Shown one piece after another: positions 8,090 through 17,301 of a stretch of DNA of 64,000 nt. The position numbers were made by a program, and so were the translations under genes. The stretch spans positions 108,501-172,500 of the forward strand of contig NZ_QLLO01000006.1 of the NCBI RefSeq assembly GCF_003259525.1, written 5' to 3'. This DNA is from Olleya aquimaris. Lineage in GTDB: Bacteria; Bacteroidota; Bacteroidia; Flavobacteriales; Flavobacteriaceae. The stretch's first letter is position 1; each line of letters begins with the position of its first letter. The notes below the pieces were generated by a model. The model made no database searches. It was not told the DNA's origin and saw only the letters and a list, made by a program, of their open reading frames with translations.

Positions 8090-10054
8090 ATGGCAGATAA
8101 AAATAAAAATACAGTACCAAAAAAACCAAAATTTAATCCTTATTGGATTTATGGAGGAATAATTATATTCTTTATTGCGCTTCAGATTTTTGGAAGTGGT
8201 TCTGGAAGTGCAGATAAAACCTCTCCTTCTCAATTTTTTGAATACTTAAGAGATGGTGATGTAGAAAAAGTTGATATTGTAAATGAAATTACAGCAAAAG
8301 TATACCTAACTAAGGAAGCTCAAGAGAAAGAGATTCATAAAAACTCTAAGCCTACATCTATTTTTCCATCAACAACTAGGTTACCTAACTATTCTTTTCA
8401 GTTTGGAGATTTAGCATTATTTCAAGAATCAATTAACGAAATAAATAAAGAATTAGGAAAAGATAAAGCAGTACAAGTCACATTTAGTATAGAAAGTAAC
8501 CCTTGGGGAGAATTATTATTTAGTTTACTACCCTTTGTATTGCTTATTGGTGTATGGATTTTTATTATGCGTCGTATGTCCTCTGGAGGAGGTGGTGGTG
8601 CTGGCGGACAGATTTTTAATATTGGAAAATCTAAAGCTAAACTGTTTGACGAAAACTCTCAAGTTAAAACCACGTTTAAAGATGTTGCAGGACTTGAAGG
8701 TGCTAAAGAAGAAGTTCAAGAAATTGTAGATTTCTTAAAAAACCCAGAAAAATACACCAATTTAGGTGGTAAAATACCTAAAGGAGCTTTACTTGTTGGA
8801 CCTCCTGGAACAGGAAAAACATTATTAGCTAAAGCAGTTGCTGGAGAAGCAAAAGTGCCTTTCTTCTCTTTATCAGGATCTGATTTTGTCGAAATGTTTG
8901 TTGGTGTTGGAGCTTCTCGTGTTAGAGATTTATTTAAACAGGCTAAAGAAAAATCACCAGCTATAATTTTTATTGACGAGATTGATGCTATTGGACGTGC
9001 AAGAGGTAAAAATGCTATGTCTGGAAGTAACGACGAGCGTGAAAACACGTTAAACCAACTGTTAACAGAAATGGATGGTTTTGGTACAAATACCAACGTG
9101 ATTGTACTTGCTGCAACTAACAGAGCAGATATTTTAGATAAAGCTTTAATGCGTGCAGGACGTTTTGACAGACAAATACATGTTGATTTACCAAACTTAA
9201 CAGAGCGTAGAGAAATATTTGAAGTACACCTTAAACCATTAAAAAAGGCTAAGGGATTAGATGTGGACTTTTTATCTAAACAAACACCTGGTTTCTCTGG
9301 TGCAGATATTGCCAACCTTTGTAACGAGGCTGCTTTAATTGCTGCAAGAAAAAATAAAAAAGAAGTTGAAAAACAAGATTTTTTAGATGCAGTAGACAGA
9401 ATTGTTGGTGGTTTAGAAAAAAGAAGTACCATTTTCTCTGAAGAAGAAAAAAATCTAATTGCTTATCACGAGGCTGGTCACGCAACTACAAGTTGGTTTT
9501 TAGAGCATGCAGATCCTTTTGTAAAAGTAACCATTGTTCCAAGAGGTCGTAGTCTTGGTGCTGCATGGTATTTACCTGAAGAAGCGCATACTACCAGAAC
9601 AGAAAAATACCTAGACGAAATTTGTATGACTATGGGTGGACGTGCTGCAGAGAAATTAATGTTTGACAAAATTTCTACAGGTGCTATAAGCGATTTACAA
9701 AGTGTTACCAAAAAAGCAAAAGCAATGGTAATGATTTACGGACTAAATGAAAAAGTTGGAAATATTACTTACTATGACCCAACAGGTGATAATGGATTTG
9801 TAAAGCCTTACAGCGAAAAAACAGCAGAATTAATTGATGCTGAAATCAAAAATATTATAGAAACACAATACCAAAGAGCGATATCTATTCTATCAGAAAA
9901 GAAAGACCTTTTAATCGTATTGGCAGAGCGATTAAGAGAAAGAGAAGTCTTATTTAGAGAAGATTTAGAAGAAATATTAGGGAAACGCCCTTTTGACAAC
10001 ATAGAGAAGCCATCTGAAAAGCTTCAAGACGTTAAAGAAGAAGAGGAAGAATAA
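8090..10054 (+). CDS. ftsH: ATP-dependent zinc metalloprotease FtsH
   Basis: This 654-residue inner-membrane AAA+ protease degrades unfolded and regulatory membrane or cytosolic proteins. There are two membrane segments (about 20-37 and 130-155) around a periplasmic region of roughly 90 residues. The Walker A motif GPPGTGKT is at 237-244, followed by IIFIDEID (Walker B), the second region of homology ATNRADILDKALMRAGRFDRQ-like segment, and the zinc site HEAGH at 460-464. The C-terminus is acidic (EEEEE). It is co-directional with rsfS and closed by a strong hairpin terminator. Confidence 0.97.
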   Translation: MADKNKNTVPKKPKFNPYWIYGGIIIFFIALQIFGSGSGSADKTSPSQFFEYLRDGDVEKVDIVNEITAKVYLTKEAQEKEIHKNSKPTSIFPSTTRLPNYSFQFGDLALFQESINEINKELGKDKAVQVTFSIESNPWGELLFSLLPFVLLIGVWIFIMRRMSSGGGGGAGGQIFNIGKSKAKLFDENSQVKTTFKDVAGLEGAKEEVQEIVDFLKNPEKYTNLGGKIPKGALLVGPPGTGKTLLAKAVAGEAKVPFFSLSGSDFVEMFVGVGASRVRDLFKQAKEKSPAIIFIDEIDAIGRARGKNAMSGSNDERENTLNQLLTEMDGFGTNTNVIVLAATNRADILDKALMRAGRFDRQIHVDLPNLTERREIFEVHLKPLKKAKGLDVDFLSKQTPGFSGADIANLCNEAALIAARKNKKEVEKQDFLDAVDRIVGGLEKRSTIFSEEEKNLIAYHEAGHATTSWFLEHADPFVKVTIVPRGRSLGAAWYLPEEAHTTRTEKYLDEICMTMGGRAAEKLMFDKISTGAISDLQSVTKKAKAMVMIYGLNEKVGNITYYDPTGDNGFVKPYSEKTAELIDAEIKNIIETQYQRAISILSEKKDLLIVLAERLREREVLFREDLEEILGKRPFDNIEKPSEKLQDVKEEEEE

Positions 10055-10078
10055 AACAAAACTCTTACTAATAAGCAT

Positions 10079-10122
10079 AAAAATCTTAGATTATCTCGTT
10101 TGATAGTCTAAGATTTTTTATA
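10079..10122 (+). terminator. Intrinsic terminator of ftsH
   Basis: A 15-bp stem with one G-T pair (10081-10095 with 10102-10116), a 6-nt loop and a following T-rich run lies 25 nt after the ftsH stop. Confidence 0.88.
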
Positions 10123-10165
10123 TTTGGTAATCCCATAATAGAAATGTGATTATAGCTACGTTTAA

Positions 10166-10774
10166 ATGAGCCTTTTTAGAAAATTATTTAGTTCTAAATC
10201 TCAAAAAGAAAAACAGGAATTAAAGTCCGAAGAGAGAGGAAAATACATGCCTCAAAAAGAACTACCAATTGATGAGAGTTTTACAATAAACTTTAAAAAA
10301 AATGGTGGTAAGTTTTTGTATTGTGACTCGTTAGACGAAATTTATGACAACCTCAACAACATCATTCTTGAAAACAATTGGGAAGACCACTCGGTGTATT
10401 TTTACGATGACAATTTAAAAGATAAGTTTAAAAGCTCTCAATTAAAGGTTAGTAATAAGTTATCTGAATGTACATACTTTATTACCACTTGCGAAAACTT
10501 AATAGCTAACGACGGATCTTTGTTAGTCTGCTCTAATCAATTAGCAGAAAAAAAACTTAATGAATTCCCTAATAACGTTATAGTATTTGCTACTACAAGT
10601 CAAATAGTTTCTAACATAGGCGAAGGGCTTAGAGAAATTAAAAACAAAAACGCCAAAAATATCCCAACAAATATAACGACCATAAAACATTTTAAATTAC
10701 AAGAGGAAAAAGACTTTTTATCTTACGGAAGCAGTTCAAAAAACTTATATTTGTTGCTTTTAGAAGACCTTTAG
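10166..10774 (+). CDS. LUD (LutC-like) domain protein
   Basis: This 202-residue protein resembles the LUD/LutC fold found in lactate-utilisation proteins: FLYCDSLDEIYDNLNNII, then an ITTCENLIANDGSLLVCSNQ segment and NVIVFATTSQIVSNIGEGLREI. No lutA or lutB partner with iron-sulfur motifs is present here, so a role in lactate oxidation is not supported by context. It sits 4 nt before cdsA, as the first gene of a phospholipid-related run. Confidence 0.72.
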   Translation: MSLFRKLFSSKSQKEKQELKSEERGKYMPQKELPIDESFTINFKKNGGKFLYCDSLDEIYDNLNNIILENNWEDHSVYFYDDNLKDKFKSSQLKVSNKLSECTYFITTCENLIANDGSLLVCSNQLAEKKLNEFPNNVIVFATTSQIVSNIGEGLREIKNKNAKNIPTNITTIKHFKLQEEKDFLSYGSSSKNLYLLLLEDL

Positions 10775-10778
10775 TTTT

Positions 10779-11600
10779 ATGAGTGAAACGCTAACCAGAG
10801 CACTTTCAGGATTTTTATACATAAGCTTGCTTATAGCATCACTGCTTAATCAACATGCATTTATCGTGTTGTTTTTTGTGTTTGGTTTTATTTGTTTAAT
10901 AGAATTTTGCAAGCTTATTCAGCTAAAAAGCATATTTCCCTACATAATATTTACCGTTCTGTATTTAATTTTTGGCTATTGGTTATTTGTTATGAAATCT
11001 GAAAAGGGACTTAATGAAGCTACACAAATCCTACAAGTCATAACAATATTTGTACAACTCATTTTAATTAAGGATTTGTTTTCAGAAAAAACAATACCAT
11101 TATTTAGCTCTAAACGGTTTATAATAACCACCTTTTACTTATCTAGTGGATTTGTGTTTTTAGTGTTAATTGCTAATCATAATGGGTCATTTACTCCAGA
11201 ATATATATTGGGTTCATTTGTATTGGTTTGGATAAACGACACCTTTGCTTACCTAGTGGGTAAAAATTTTGGAAAGCAAAAATTATTTCCAAGAATCTCA
11301 CCTAAAAAAACAGTAGAAGGATTTTTAGGCGGTTTATTTTTTGCTACAATTGCCAGTTATTTTATTTATATCTTTACTAACACATTAACCTTTACCAATT
11401 GGCTTATACTAAGCATTATAGTAAGTGTTTTTGGAACTCTTGGCGACTTAATAGAATCTAAGTTTAAGCGACAAGCACAAGTTAAAGATAGTGGTGTAAT
11501 TATGCCTGGTCATGGTGGTTTACTAGACCGATTTGACAGTATGATATTTGCAGCACCTTTTATTTATTTGTTTTTAAGATTTTTAAAATATGTTTCATAA
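10779..11600 (+). CDS. cdsA: Phosphatidate cytidylyltransferase
   Basis: This 273-residue multi-pass inner-membrane enzyme makes CDP-diacylglycerol from phosphatidate and CTP. The CDP-alcohol signature is present near residues 227-255 (S..KR....KD.G...PGHGG..DR.DS), and about seven to eight hydrophobic segments precede and follow it. Its last 11 nt overlap the start of psd, so the two are translationally coupled; psd acts two steps later in phosphatidylethanolamine synthesis. Confidence 0.95.
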   Translation: MSETLTRALSGFLYISLLIASLLNQHAFIVLFFVFGFICLIEFCKLIQLKSIFPYIIFTVLYLIFGYWLFVMKSEKGLNEATQILQVITIFVQLILIKDLFSEKTIPLFSSKRFIITTFYLSSGFVFLVLIANHNGSFTPEYILGSFVLVWINDTFAYLVGKNFGKQKLFPRISPKKTVEGFLGGLFFATIASYFIYIFTNTLTFTNWLILSIIVSVFGTLGDLIESKFKRQAQVKDSGVIMPGHGGLLDRFDSMIFAAPFIYLFLRFLKYVS

Positions 11601-12240
11601 AGAAGGCTTTAAGATTATTTCAGTAACCTTTTTAGCGGTTGCTATTTTAGCAGTAGTAATAGATAAGTTTGTAGCACTACAATGGTTACAATACCTATTA
11701 TATTTTACTCTTTTTGTTTTTTTATTTCTTATTCTTCAATTTTTTAGAAATCCAAAACGACTAACCCTTTTAAATGACAATACTGTTGTATCTCCTGTAG
11801 ATGGTAAAGTAGTTGTTATAGAAGAGGTATTCGAGCCTGAATATTTTAAAGACAAACGCCTACAAGTTAGTGTGTTTATGTCGCCTATAAATGTGCATGT
11901 AACACGATACCCAATTGGTGGTCAAGTAGCGTATAGTAAGTATCATCCAGGAAAATATTTAGTGGCTTGGCACCCTAAAGCAAGTACCGATAACGAGCGT
12001 ACTACAGTGGTTGTAGACAACCCAATATATGGTAAAGTATTATACAGACAAATTGCAGGTGCTTTAGCTAAACGTATTGTTAATTATGCAAAAGAAGGTG
12101 ATACCGCTACACAAGGTCAAGACTCAGGATTTATTAAATTTGGGTCAAGAGTAGATTTATTTTTACCTTTAGACACTAATATTAAGGTCAGTTTAAATCA
12201 AAAAGTAAAAGGAGGCGAGAGTATTATTGCCGAAATTTAA
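11590..12240 (+). CDS. psd: Phosphatidylserine decarboxylase (short, archaeal-type)
   Basis: This 216-residue proenzyme decarboxylates phosphatidylserine to phosphatidylethanolamine. One or two N-terminal membrane helices span residues 8-52. Conserved stretches are VVSPVDGKV (66-74), FMSPINVHVTRYP (96-108) and the self-cleavage site FGSR, with G185-S186 expected to generate the pyruvoyl group. The length fits the short class II-like form rather than the E. coli-type enzyme. It overlaps cdsA by 11 nt and precedes the acyl-CoA-binding protein gene by 3 nt. Confidence 0.93.
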   Translation: MFHKEGFKIISVTFLAVAILAVVIDKFVALQWLQYLLYFTLFVFLFLILQFFRNPKRLTLLNDNTVVSPVDGKVVVIEEVFEPEYFKDKRLQVSVFMSPINVHVTRYPIGGQVAYSKYHPGKYLVAWHPKASTDNERTTVVVDNPIYGKVLYRQIAGALAKRIVNYAKEGDTATQGQDSGFIKFGSRVDLFLPLDTNIKVSLNQKVKGGESIIAEI

Positions 12241-12243
12241 AGT

Positions 12244-12510
12244 ATGACTCCAGAAGAATTAGATAAAACTTTTGAAGATGCTGTAGAACGCATAAATGCG
12301 CACACAGAGCCTTTTCCTGCAGATTTCCTACTTCGTTTGTACGCGTATTATAAAAAGGCTACCAATAATTACGAAAGACCTAGTAGCAGAAAACCTATTA
12401 TAAATGCGTTTAAAACTAACGCGCTTTTTCAGATAAAAGACATCACTACAGAAGAGGCTAAAGAGACTTATATAGAGCTAGTTAACAACTATTTTTTGTA
12501 CAGAAAATAG
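12244..12510 (+). CDS. Acyl-CoA-binding protein
   Basis: This 88-residue protein is a complete acyl-CoA-binding domain: a four-helix bundle with the conserved FLLRLYAYYKKATNN helix (Tyr and Lys contacting the CoA) and an AKETYIELVNN final helix. Such proteins hold long-chain acyl-CoAs in the cytosol. Its position after cdsA and psd fits lipid metabolism. Its stop is one base from the stop of the convergent phosphatase gene, leaving no room for a terminator. Confidence 0.92.
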   Translation: MTPEELDKTFEDAVERINAHTEPFPADFLLRLYAYYKKATNNYERPSSRKPIINAFKTNALFQIKDITTEEAKETYIELVNNYFLYRK

Positions 12511-12511
12511 A

Positions 12512-14164
12512 TTATTCCAATACCATTTCTAAAGGCTTACCTGTTGCTCCATTTGGGAAACTAATCCCTAATAACGAGGACATGGTTGGTGCTATATCAG
12601 GTATAGTTGTACGTTGTAAAGTACTTCCATTTTTAATTCCGTGACCATAAAATAACAAAGGGACGTGCGTGTCGTAATTTAAAGCAGAACCATGAGTAGA
12701 TCCAGTTACACTATAACTGATTACAGCTGGATCTAAGACAAATAACACATCTCCAGAGCGTTTTTGATTATAGCCATTTTGTAATAAATTTTCTATGCCT
12801 TCTGCAAACTCTGTATTACTCATACTAGTTGCAGTGTACGCTTTATCTATATGTGGGTAATCTATAATAAGATTAACAATCGCTTGTTGAACAGCAGCTA
12901 AATCTAACCCATAACTTTTAATCAACTGACGATCTAAAAATATCTGATTATTACTAACGTTTTTAATAAAGTCTTTAGCTTTATAATTAAAAACATCCGA
13001 AGCCTCTAACTTAGCTTTAAAAGTATCTAATTCAAAATAACCTGCTGGAATCTTAACAGACTGCAAATAAGAGGGCACCTCTACTGCTCCATGGTCTGAA
13101 GTTAAAAACAAGGTATAGTTACCTTTACCAACTTTAGCATCAAGTGTATTAATTAAACGCTCTAAATCTTTATCTAATCGTATATAAGTGTCTTCAATTT
13201 CTTTACTATTGACTCCAAAATTATGACCAACATAATCTGTACTAGAAAAACTAACCGTTAAAACATCAGTAAAATTATCCTGTCCTAATTGCTCACCTTC
13301 TATTGCAGCTATTGCAAAATCAACAACAATACTATTTCCATAAGGTGTAGTTTTAATAATATCATAACCTCTATTATACTCACTTAAAGCTTTTAAATCA
13401 TAAGGAAATGTAGCAGTGTCCTTTCCTTTAAATCCACCTTCAAAAGCATTTAAATCGCTTCCACTTTCGGTGTAAGTATTTATGTTATAAAGTGTGTTCC
13501 ACTCTTTTAAATAACTTTCAGCTACAGCTGAATTATTAAAGCTTTGAACCCAATTAGGTAAAGATTCTAAATAATAGGTACTACTAATAAAACGTCCTTC
13601 ATCTAAACCATGAAACCAATACGCTGCATTGGCAGTGTGTCCTGCTGGTAATATGGCTCCTCTATCCTTAAGTGAAATCCCGATGGTCTTTCCTCTTAAT
13701 TGCGTGAATAATCTATTTTGGTCTGCAAAAGATGTTGTTTTCAATCTATGTGGCGACATCTGTCCAGCTTTGTGTAAAGTTCCTACAGATTGCACTGTGG
13801 TATCTCCTGCACAATACACATCACTATCCGATACTTTATCGTACCAATAATTAGAAATTATACCGTGCATTTTTGGTGTGGTACCAGTATATACCGATGC
13901 ATGACCAGGTCCAGTATAGGTTGGCACATAATTAAAATGGTTGTTCTTACAATTAAACCCTTGTTGTATTATTTTTTTAAAACCTCCTTCACCATATTTA
14001 CTGTAAAATCTGGTTAAATAATCATAGCGCATTTGGTCTACAACAACACCAACCACTAATTTTGGTTTAGATTCTATAGTCGTTTTATCTGAGTTTAAAG
14101 CGCCTTTTTGAGAGTGGCAGCTCATTAACAAACAGGTAATAAATACGGTTAAAAAAGATCTCAT
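12512..14164 (-). CDS. PafA-type alkaline phosphatase lipoprotein
   Basis: This alkaline phosphatase superfamily protein resembles flavobacterial PafA, a Ca/Zn phosphomonoesterase of the periplasm. I choose the ATG at 14164 because it gives a compact lipoprotein signal (MRSFLTVFITCLLMSC, Cys16); an upstream Met-Met start at 14191 is possible. Visible features are VVVDQMRYDYL (metal Asp), PTYTGPGHAS with a candidate Thr nucleophile, SNYWYD, SLKDRGAILPAG (the Lys and Arg expected in PafA active sites), SSTDYVGHNFG and TSDHGAVE. It is convergent with the acyl-CoA-binding protein gene. Confidence 0.88.
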   Translation of the reverse strand: MRSFLTVFITCLLMSCHSQKGALNSDKTTIESKPKLVVGVVVDQMRYDYLTRFYSKYGEGGFKKIIQQGFNCKNNHFNYVPTYTGPGHASVYTGTTPKMHGIISNYWYDKVSDSDVYCAGDTTVQSVGTLHKAGQMSPHRLKTTSFADQNRLFTQLRGKTIGISLKDRGAILPAGHTANAAYWFHGLDEGRFISSTYYLESLPNWVQSFNNSAVAESYLKEWNTLYNINTYTESGSDLNAFEGGFKGKDTATFPYDLKALSEYNRGYDIIKTTPYGNSIVVDFAIAAIEGEQLGQDNFTDVLTVSFSSTDYVGHNFGVNSKEIEDTYIRLDKDLERLINTLDAKVGKGNYTLFLTSDHGAVEVPSYLQSVKIPAGYFELDTFKAKLEASDVFNYKAKDFIKNVSNNQIFLDRQLIKSYGLDLAAVQQAIVNLIIDYPHIDKAYTATSMSNTEFAEGIENLLQNGYNQKRSGDVLFVLDPAVISYSVTGSTHGSALNYDTHVPLLFYGHGIKNGSTLQRTTIPDIAPTMSSLLGISFPNGATGKPLEMVLE

Positions 14165-14274
14165 TTTAAAAAAATTAATTTTGAGCATCAAAAATACAGA
14201 TTTTAAAACATCTAATTTGAAATTAAGGTTAAATACCTATTAGAATTTTATATTTTAGCAGTAACAAAAAAAAC

Positions 14275-15015
14275 ATGAATTACCTACATTATATTGGGAC
14301 TTACTTTTTGATGGTTGTCGAGATGTTTCGAAAGCCAACCAAATGGTCTGTGATGAAAAAACTAATCCTAAAAGATATAGACGATTTAATTATCGGTTCT
14401 TTGGGTATTGTGGCTTTCATTTCGTTTTTTGTTGGTGGTGTTGTTACTATACAGACTGCTTTAAATATTGACAATCCGTTAATTCCTAAAAATCTTGTTG
14501 GATTTGCCACCAGACAATCTATAGTTTTAGAATTTGCACCTACGTTTATGTCTATAATTATGGCAGGAAAAGTAGGTTCTTTTATTACTTCTAGCATTGG
14601 TACAATGCGTGTTACAGAGCAAATTGATGCATTAGAAGTTATGGGAATTAACAGTTTAAACTACCTTGTGTTTCCAAAATTTATAGCACTAACCTTATAC
14701 CCTTTTGTAATTTCAATCTCTATGTTTTTAGGGATTATGGGTGGATTAGCTGCTTGTGTGTATGGTGGTTATGCCAGCATGCCAGATTATATTGAAGGCA
14801 TTCAGTTAGACTTTAAGCCTTTCCATATGGCTTATGCGTTTATAAAAACATTAATATTTGCTTTTATTTTGGCCACAATCCCATCGTATCATGGATATTA
14901 TATGAAAGGTGGAGCGCTTGAGGTTGGTAAAGCTAGCACAACGTCTTTTGTTTGGACCAGTGTTATGATTATCCTGTTAAACTATATATTAACGCAACTC
15001 CTTTTAAGCTCATGA
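14275..15015 (+). CDS. MlaE-family ABC transporter permease
   Basis: This 246-residue integral membrane protein belongs to the MlaE/YrbE permease family, which moves phospholipid or other hydrophobic substrates between the membranes. Conserved features are the early GGVVTIQTALNI segment, the IMAGKVGSFITSSIGTMRVTEQIDALEVMGI motif and roughly five membrane spans. The stop overlaps the ATG of the ATPase gene (ATGA). A substrate-binding MCE protein is not encoded next to it. Confidence 0.93.
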   Translation: MNYLHYIGTYFLMVVEMFRKPTKWSVMKKLILKDIDDLIIGSLGIVAFISFFVGGVVTIQTALNIDNPLIPKNLVGFATRQSIVLEFAPTFMSIIMAGKVGSFITSSIGTMRVTEQIDALEVMGINSLNYLVFPKFIALTLYPFVISISMFLGIMGGLAACVYGGYASMPDYIEGIQLDFKPFHMAYAFIKTLIFAFILATIPSYHGYYMKGGALEVGKASTTSFVWTSVMIILLNYILTQLLLSS

Positions 15016-15779
15016 TAGAAGTTAAAAATTTACATAAGTCGTTTGGAGATGCTCATATTTTAAAAGGGATTACAACCACTTTTGAAAAAGGTAAAACCAA
15101 TCTTATCATTGGACAAAGTGGGTCTGGTAAAACCGTATTTTTAAAATGTTTGTTAGGTTTATTTAATTATGAAGAAGGTACCATTGCTTATGATGGTAAA
15201 GTGTTTGCACAATTAAGCGAAGATAAACGTCGAGAAATTAGAGCAGATATCGGAATGGTTTTTCAGGGAAGTGCCTTGTTTGATTCTATGACGATTGCCG
15301 AAAATGTGATGTTTCCGTTACGTATGTTTACCAAACAAAGTAAAAGCGAAATGCAAGATCGTGTTGACTTTGTATTAAACAGAGTAAACCTGGGAGATGC
15401 GCACAACAAAATGCCAAGTGAAGCGTCTGGAGGTATGCAAAAACGTGTGGCTATTGCCAGAGCAATTGTAAACAAACCAAAGTATTTGTTTTGTGACGAA
15501 CCCAACTCTGGATTAGATCCAAAAACCGCAATAGTTATTGACGATTTAATTAAAGAAATAACCGAAGAATATCAAATAACAACCGTTATCAATTCGCATG
15601 ACATGAACTCGGTGATGCAAATAGGTGAAAAAATTATCTTCCTAAAAAATGGGTATAAAGAATGGGAAGGTTCACGTTACGACATCTTTAAAACAGATAA
15701 CGAAGCAGTTACCGACTTTGTGTACTCGTCAGAACTATTTAAAAAAGTGCGTCAAATGTACTTGGAAGAACGTGGTTAA
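15012..15779 (+). CDS. MlaF-like ABC transporter ATP-binding protein
   Basis: This 255-residue ABC ATPase pairs with the permease upstream. The start is the ATG at 15012, which overlaps the permease stop; an earlier in-frame codon at 14952 would put 20 residues inside the permease gene. Walker A is GQSGSGKT (34-41), the Q-loop is GMVFQGSALFDSMT, the signature is ASGGMQKR and Walker B is YLFCDEPNSGLD, followed by the H-loop NSHD. The atypical signature (SGGMQKR) is characteristic of the MlaF/Mkl group. Confidence 0.94.
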   Translation: MIEVKNLHKSFGDAHILKGITTTFEKGKTNLIIGQSGSGKTVFLKCLLGLFNYEEGTIAYDGKVFAQLSEDKRREIRADIGMVFQGSALFDSMTIAENVMFPLRMFTKQSKSEMQDRVDFVLNRVNLGDAHNKMPSEASGGMQKRVAIARAIVNKPKYLFCDEPNSGLDPKTAIVIDDLIKEITEEYQITTVINSHDMNSVMQIGEKIIFLKNGYKEWEGSRYDIFKTDNEAVTDFVYSSELFKKVRQMYLEERG

Positions 15780-15781
15780 CC

Positions 15782-17263
15782 TTAGTTTCTTCTAATAATT
15801 ATAGTATCTGTTACCAACTCCTTTTGTAACCACTGTTGTAATTCTTTTTCTTTAGCCATAACAATACTGTCAGGTAAAGACACTTTCCATCTTACATTTG
15901 CAATAGTCACTGTATCTATATTTATAAAATCTTTAGACTCTAATACTTTAGAATAACCAAAATACTCTAAGTCGTTAAATCGTACTTTAGCATCACGAGA
16001 TAAATTGGTAAACGAGATGGTTTTTTCTGTGTTTTTAGATTCTATTTGTTTGTTTAAGTTGGTGATGTTTTCTTGCAATTCTTCAATTTGCTTTTGTAGT
16101 CCTGCAATCACATTATCTTTTTTATCCAATTCTTCAATAGCTCTATCGTAGGCATCCACAATTTTATCAAAGCTTCGGTTTTTATTTCCTTGTATATCTA
16201 AACTAAAATCTTTGATTTTATCATACTTTTTTAACTCATTATTCAAATCTGCAATGGTTGCATCTGGGACTTCGCCATTAAAGTAAAGCACTATGGTTTT
16301 TTCATCCCAATTTGGTGTTCCTTTTTGTAACCACAATTCGTTATTAGACTCGACTTCATCCTTTAAAAAGTTGTTATAATCGCTTTCTAATCCACTTTGT
16401 GTAATAAAATTAAGAAACGTCCAAATGGCTGGAGCCATTACCAATACTGCAATTACAGAAGCTAACTGTGCAATACGCTTACGCTTTTTAGAGTTAGCAT
16501 ATTTAAGCATTGGGAAACGTAAAATCTTAAGTACTAAAAAGGTAGCCAATGCTATAAAAATGGTGTTGATCGTAAATAAATACATGGCACCCATAAAAAT
16601 ATCCCAATCATGCGCCAAACCATAACCTGCTGTACATAATGGTGGCATTAATGCTGTAGCAATTGCAACACCAAAAATAACAGTTGCAATAGTTCCTTTT
16701 TTAGTACGTGCTATAATTAGGGCTAATCCACCAAAAAAGGCAATTAGCACATCTCGTAAATCGGGTTTGGTACGACCAAATAATTCGTTGGTCATGACAT
16801 CTGCAGTTGGGAAAAACTTAAAGAACAAAAATGCGGTTAGTAAACTAAGCACAATCATGGTCAATAAGTTAATAAGCGAGCTTTTTAGCGTGTCAATATC
16901 GTTTAATGCAATAGATAAACCTATTCCTAAAATAGGACCCATTAATGGCGAAATTAACATGGCACCAATCACTACTGCTGTACTATCTGCATTTAATCCT
17001 ACAGAAGCCACCATAATAGAGCATACTAAAATCCAAGCAGTTGCACCTCTAAAAGGGATATCTGCTTTTATAGCAGCAATAGTAGCATCACGATCTGTAT
17101 CGTCTCTAAAATCTAGCAGATCCTCTAAATAGGTTTTTATGCTTTTAAATAAGCCTTCTGCATCTTTTTTTACAGCTTCTTTTTTCTGTCCAACCGCATC
17201 AACTTTATGCTCGTCGTCTGAAAAATTAAATTTATTTTCTTTTGGCTCGTTATTTTGTTCCAT
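15782..17263 (-). CDS. DUF389 membrane protein with C-terminal coiled coil
   Basis: This 493-residue protein contains the DUF389 (TIGR00341-like) membrane domain: about six hydrophobic spans between residues 75 and 285, including VVIGAMLISPLMGPILGIG and ATALMPPLCTAGYGLA. After the last span come a periplasmic or cytosolic domain and a predicted coiled coil (DRAIEELDKKDNVIAGLQKQ and following), then a short alpha/beta tail. The family's function is unknown. The gene is convergent with mlaF, with only 2 nt between stops. Confidence 0.83.
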   Translation of the reverse strand: MEQNNEPKENKFNFSDDEHKVDAVGQKKEAVKKDAEGLFKSIKTYLEDLLDFRDDTDRDATIAAIKADIPFRGATAWILVCSIMVASVGLNADSTAVVIGAMLISPLMGPILGIGLSIALNDIDTLKSSLINLLTMIVLSLLTAFLFFKFFPTADVMTNELFGRTKPDLRDVLIAFFGGLALIIARTKKGTIATVIFGVAIATALMPPLCTAGYGLAHDWDIFMGAMYLFTINTIFIALATFLVLKILRFPMLKYANSKKRKRIAQLASVIAVLVMAPAIWTFLNFITQSGLESDYNNFLKDEVESNNELWLQKGTPNWDEKTIVLYFNGEVPDATIADLNNELKKYDKIKDFSLDIQGNKNRSFDKIVDAYDRAIEELDKKDNVIAGLQKQIEELQENITNLNKQIESKNTEKTISFTNLSRDAKVRFNDLEYFGYSKVLESKDFINIDTVTIANVRWKVSLPDSIVMAKEKELQQWLQKELVTDTIIIRRN

Positions 17264-17301
17264 AGTTGAATATAAAAATTGATAGTTACATTCTATAAAA
17301 A

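Noticed and set aside
8716..9432. Long open frame antisense to ftsH
   Set aside because: Shadow frame of a highly conserved gene; composition (Ser/Lys/Leu-rich) and lack of motifs argue against coding. The same applies to other antisense frames in the window.
14952..15011. Earlier in-frame start for the MlaF-like ATPase
   Set aside because: It lies fully inside the permease gene, and the ABC domain begins at MIEVKNL from ATG 15012, which overlaps the permease stop in the usual coupled fashion.
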